From assembly GCF_029227915.1 (NCBI RefSeq), contig NC_079881.1:17583501-17647500 (forward strand): 64,000 nt of DNA. Reading direction: 5' to 3'. Below are positions 60,641 to 64,000 of the stretch, piece after piece. The translations under genes and the position numbers were made by a program. The notes under the pieces are model-generated. The model was not told the DNA's origin. It saw nothing but the letters and a program-made list of their open reading frames with translations, and made no database searches. The DNA comes from Hydractinia symbiolongicarpus (lineage: Eukaryota; Cnidaria; Hydrozoa; Anthoathecata; Hydractiniidae). The first letter of the stretch is position 1; each line of letters begins with the position of its first letter.

Positions 60641-63600
60641 AGATTGAGTCAGTACGATCAATGGATAACACCCAACAATTGAGAAAACTTTATAATGATG
60701 TTGAGAACTGTATTCGAAATTTGAAAAATTTGAAGTATAATAGCGAAATGCTGAGTTTATTGATTCCGGTTCTGAACGAAAGAATTCCCAACGAATTACG
60801 AATGATTATTTCTAGAAACTTTGGAGAGGAGAAGTGGTCCGTTGAAAAGATGCTGTTTCTTATCAATAACGAACTGCAAGCTCGAGAGAGGTGCACTGTA
60901 ACCGCGAAAGGCAAGGGACAAACTCCCAGTGAAAATTACAAGAGAGGAGGAATTTCTACCGCAGACTGCTTATTGACTTTGGACAGAAAAAAATGTGTTT
61001 TCTGTCACGATTCTCACTCTCCGTCGAGGTGTTCAAAAGTTACCAACGTACAAACACGTTCACAAATTATGAAAAAGGAAGGGCGTTGCTTTTTATGCTT
61101 GCAGCATGGACACATTTCAAAGAACTGTTGTTCAAATTACATATGCAATAGATGTGGAAGACGTCACCACATCTCTTTGTGTATGAAAGAAAAACGTGCC
61201 GAAAGAAAAGATAAAGACAACAATGGCTCGGAGGAAAACCCTTCTAACGAAACCAACGCGAATCACATCAGCCAAGAAAACAAAGGAATTCTTTTGCAGA
61301 CGGCTAAAGCTTTTGTTTCGAAAGAAAGGGAGAGCAGGAACATACAAACGAGATTCATGTTTGATTCAGGTAGCCAGAGAACATATGTCACAAATGAACT
61401 GAAAGAAAAACTGAATTTAGAAACAATTCGAAAGGAGAAATTAATTATTAACACTTTTGGCCATAGCAACAGCCAATCGAGAGAGCTACCCGTTGTTAAG
61501 TTGTATGTAAAAACCGCTGACCGCTCATCTACCGTACCCATCGAAGCCATTGCCGTACCAAACATTTGCGCTCCTCTCTCAAATCAGAATGCGAAATATT
61601 ACGCTGATAATTACGAACACTTGAAGCGGTTGAAATTAGCAGATTTTTCAAATGGTGAAACGAGACTGAATGTTCACGTTCTGATTGGTTTAGACCATTA
61701 TTATTCATTCATTACCGGCGAAGTTGTTCGAGATCCGAGAGGCGGTCCTATCGCTATCAATTCCAAACTTGGCTGGATTTTGTCCGGAGGTGAACAGTCG
61801 AAAGCGAACGAATCAAGCTGCATGGAAGTCCACGCCTGCCGTGTTGATACCGAAAACTCAATTCTTCGTGACGAGTTGAACAAGTTTTGGCAAATTGAGT
61901 CGATCGGTGACGGAGAAAACGAAAACGTATTATCTTCTTTTAAACAAACTCTTGAATTCAACGGCGAACGCTACGTGACCGAATTACCATTTCGTCCTGA
62001 TCATGATAAACTTTCCGATAATTTTGCAGTTTCGAAACAACGCTTAGATTCTCTTGTTAACAAACGATTACGAAATGAACCTGATTTAGCTGTGCAATAC
62101 AACGACGTTTTTGCAGACTACGAATCGAAACAGATTATAGAAAAAGTTCCAGAAAGTGAGATAGCTTACGAAAATGCTCACTACCTTCCGCATCATCCGG
62201 TTGTACGCCAAGATAAAAGTACAACGAAAGTTCGTCCTGTTTTTGATGGATCTTGTGCCGTTCACAAACCATCCCTCAATGACATTTTGTACTCTGGTCC
62301 TAATTTACTTGCTAAGGTGTTTGACATTCTGCTGAGATTCCGTACGAACTACGTCGCTTTAGTTGCTGATATTCAACAAGCCTTCTTGAATATTGAAATC
62401 GCTGAGAAAGACCGTAATTATCTTCGTTTTTTGTGGAAAGAAAACCCTACCGAGAACGATTCAAAGCTCATTATCTATCGATTTCTGCGTGTCGTGTTTG
62501 GGTTAACGTGCAGTCCGTTTTTACTCAATGGGACAATCCAACACCACTTGGAGACTTACGAAATTATCTGCCCCGAAATTACTGATGCTTTGAAGGATGA
62601 CTTGTACGTCGATGACCTACCAACCGGTACCGATACCGTAACTGAAGGCAAGAAACTTTACGAAATTAGTAAACAAATCATGAAAGAAGGAGGGTTCAAT
62701 TTGCGAAAATGGGCTACTAATAACAATGAATTACAAACTTTTATCGATAAAATTGAGAACGTGAATTCTGAACCGAATAGCGACAAAACTGTTAACCCCA
62801 AAGTATTAGGGATCGAGTGGGACATCGACAGAGATATTCTAGTGTACCGATTTGACGAGTTATTGAAACGAGCGAAAGAACTGTTTCCAACAAAAAGAAA
62901 CATTTTACGTATATCTGCTTCATTTTATGACCCGTTGGGCCTGATCGCACCAATCACCACCAAAGTAAAGGTTCTTTTCCAGAAATGTTGTCAACACAAG
63001 TCCAACTGGGATGATCCACTGCAAGGGGAACTGCTTAAACAATGGAGAGATATATTGAACGATTTTGCGAATTTACAAACTTTTGAGATACCACGTTATT
63101 TATTCTGTGAACCGCGTCATGAAATTCAATCAATTGAACTGCATGGATTTTGTGATAGCTCGACGATTGCCTACGCTGCTGTGATTTATGCAAAAATACG
63201 AACTAACCTCGGCGTAAGTGTTTCGCTAGTGACTGCTAAAACGAAAGTTGCGCCCCTAAAGCCGCATTCTGTTCCACGTTTAGAATTGCTAGGATGTGCT
63301 CTCTTAGCAAAGTTGATGAGCCATGTGCTTAATGCGATCAATGGTAGATTGAAAGTTGATCGTTTTTTCGGTTGGTCAGATTCGGAAGTTGCCCTTTGTT
63401 GGCTAAAAGGCAAATTGAAGCAGTGGAAGCCATGGGTAGAAAACAGAGTTGTTTATGTTCGATCAGTCATTCCATCGGAATCATGGTTTCACGTTTCCAC
63501 CATTCATAACCCTAGTGATATACCTACCAGACCAGACAAAATTGGTGACTTCAATTCAAATTTGTGGTTAAACGGTCCTGAATTTCTGTCTGATTCCAGC

Positions 63601-64000
63601 TTTGTTCCACCTGAGTTTCATGTCAACAAACATTCATTCGATGTTTTGTCAGAAGAGAAGAAAAGTCATGTCACTACTAACATTAGTCATTCCACTCATC
63701 ATTGTCATTCGCAGTTACATGATATTATAGACGAGACTAAGTTTAGCTCACTGAAAAAGCTTATAACTACCATTGGATATGTTTACAGATTTGCGAATAA
63801 ATTGTTAAATCGAATTCGAAAAAGAGACTTATCAGTATGCAACGATCGTGAACTGTCGACTCAAGAATACAAAAGTGCATTTGATATTTTGATTACAAAC
63901 AATCAACGAAAACTTCGAAACAACCAAAACTACTTCAACAAACTTTCGTCCGCCCTGAAGTTGTTTGAAGATGAGAAAGGAGATTTACGTGTTAAAGGAC
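60637..64000 (+). CDS. pol: BEL/Pao retrotransposon gag-pol continuation, truncated by window edge
   Basis: This open frame has no stop to the end of the window (about 1121 codons). In order it holds the rest of the gag domain and zinc knuckles (60994-61030; CCHC at 61087-61128, CFLCLQHGH; a third CNRC follows). An aspartic protease comes next (FDSGS, Asp at 61363), then a Pao-type reverse transcriptase (VADIQQAFLN; YVDD at 62605-62616). The Pao RNase H-like region is marked by GFCDSST (Asp at 63154) and VPRLELLGC. The sequence then enters the linker before the integrase, which should lie beyond 64000 with the 3' LTR. BEL/Pao assignment rests on DUF1759 gag, protease-RT order and these motifs. 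Apart from the frame break at about 60637 it looks intact. Confidence 0.88.
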   Translation, partial: MKIESVRSMDNTQQLRKLYNDVENCIRNLKNLKYNSEMLSLLIPVLNERIPNELRMIISRNFGEEKWSVEKMLFLINNELQARERCTVTAKGKGQTPSENYKRGGISTADCLLTLDRKKCVFCHDSHSPSRCSKVTNVQTRSQIMKKEGRCFLCLQHGHISKNCCSNYICNRCGRRHHISLCMKEKRAERKDKDNNGSEENPSNETNANHISQENKGILLQTAKAFVSKERESRNIQTRFMFDSGSQRTYVTNELKEKLNLETIRKEKLIINTFGHSNSQSRELPVVKLYVKTADRSSTVPIEAIAVPNICAPLSNQNAKYYADNYEHLKRLKLADFSNGETRLNVHVLIGLDHYYSFITGEVVRDPRGGPIAINSKLGWILSGGEQSKANESSCMEVHACRVDTENSILRDELNKFWQIESIGDGENENVLSSFKQTLEFNGERYVTELPFRPDHDKLSDNFAVSKQRLDSLVNKRLRNEPDLAVQYNDVFADYESKQIIEKVPESEIAYENAHYLPHHPVVRQDKSTTKVRPVFDGSCAVHKPSLNDILYSGPNLLAKVFDILLRFRTNYVALVADIQQAFLNIEIAEKDRNYLRFLWKENPTENDSKLIIYRFLRVVFGLTCSPFLLNGTIQHHLETYEIICPEITDALKDDLYVDDLPTGTDTVTEGKKLYEISKQIMKEGGFNLRKWATNNNELQTFIDKIENVNSEPNSDKTVNPKVLGIEWDIDRDILVYRFDELLKRAKELFPTKRNILRISASFYDPLGLIAPITTKVKVLFQKCCQHKSNWDDPLQGELLKQWRDILNDFANLQTFEIPRYLFCEPRHEIQSIELHGFCDSSTIAYAAVIYAKIRTNLGVSVSLVTAKTKVAPLKPHSVPRLELLGCALLAKLMSHVLNAINGRLKVDRFFGWSDSEVALCWLKGKLKQWKPWVENRVVYVRSVIPSESWFHVSTIHNPSDIPTRPDKIGDFNSNLWLNGPEFLSDSSFVPPEFHVNKHSFDVLSEEKKSHVTTNISHSTHHCHSQLHDIIDETKFSSLKKLITTIGYVYRFANKLLNRIRKRDLSVCNDRELSTQEYKSAFDILITNNQRKLRNNQNYFNKLSSALKLFEDEKGDLRVKG

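Overview
This is AT-rich, intron-containing eukaryotic DNA from a metazoan. The support is a conventional protein kinase C 5' exon set, TATA-driven two-exon genes for secreted proteins, and metazoan-type retroelements (a 2A-bearing LINE, BEL/Pao, tRNA-derived SINE heads). An invertebrate, possibly a cnidarian/hydrozoan, is my best guess, but nothing in the window proves the taxon. Most long open frames here are simple repeats read through and are not genes.

Region 1 (1-10 kb, minus strand): three alternative-looking first exons of a conventional PKC gene (donors at 2493, 6125, 9821). Each encodes its own pseudosubstrate and the first half of the C1A zinc finger, and each ends in the same intron phase. 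The rest of the gene should lie to the left, outside the window. A 21-bp minisatellite, a pogo/Tigger-like remnant and a 16-bp-periodic cluster of CACGTG E-boxes lie among them.

Region 2 (10-24 kb): no recognisable protein gene. It holds scattered tRNA-like SINE heads, a T18/G18 tract, a long (TTC)n tract and one member of a dispersed repeat pair.

Region 3 (24,064-38,559): three tandem units. Each ends in a copy of the promoter and start codon of the gene at 38,555, but only the third runs on into that gene. Units 2 and 3 carry a 1.3-kb Helentron/HINE-like insertion with seven 130-bp repeats. Unit 2 is a mosaic of units 1 and 3, as expected from unequal crossing-over.

Region 4 (38.5-58.2 kb): four paralogous two-exon genes (A and C on +, B and D on -) for roughly 265-residue secreted cysteine-rich proteins of unrecognised function. 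They share gene structure, splice phase and a promoter module. Between them lie 13-bp minisatellite arrays, a decayed retroelement reverse transcriptase, a 370-bp (TA)n tract, and an intact 1106-codon LINE with a hydrophobic leader, a 2A motif, a PHD-like finger, an AP-endonuclease and a reverse transcriptase.

Region 5 (58.4-64 kb): a third 13-bp array, then a BEL/Pao LTR retrotransposon running off the right edge. Its gag is broken by one single-base frame change; the pol frame is otherwise open.
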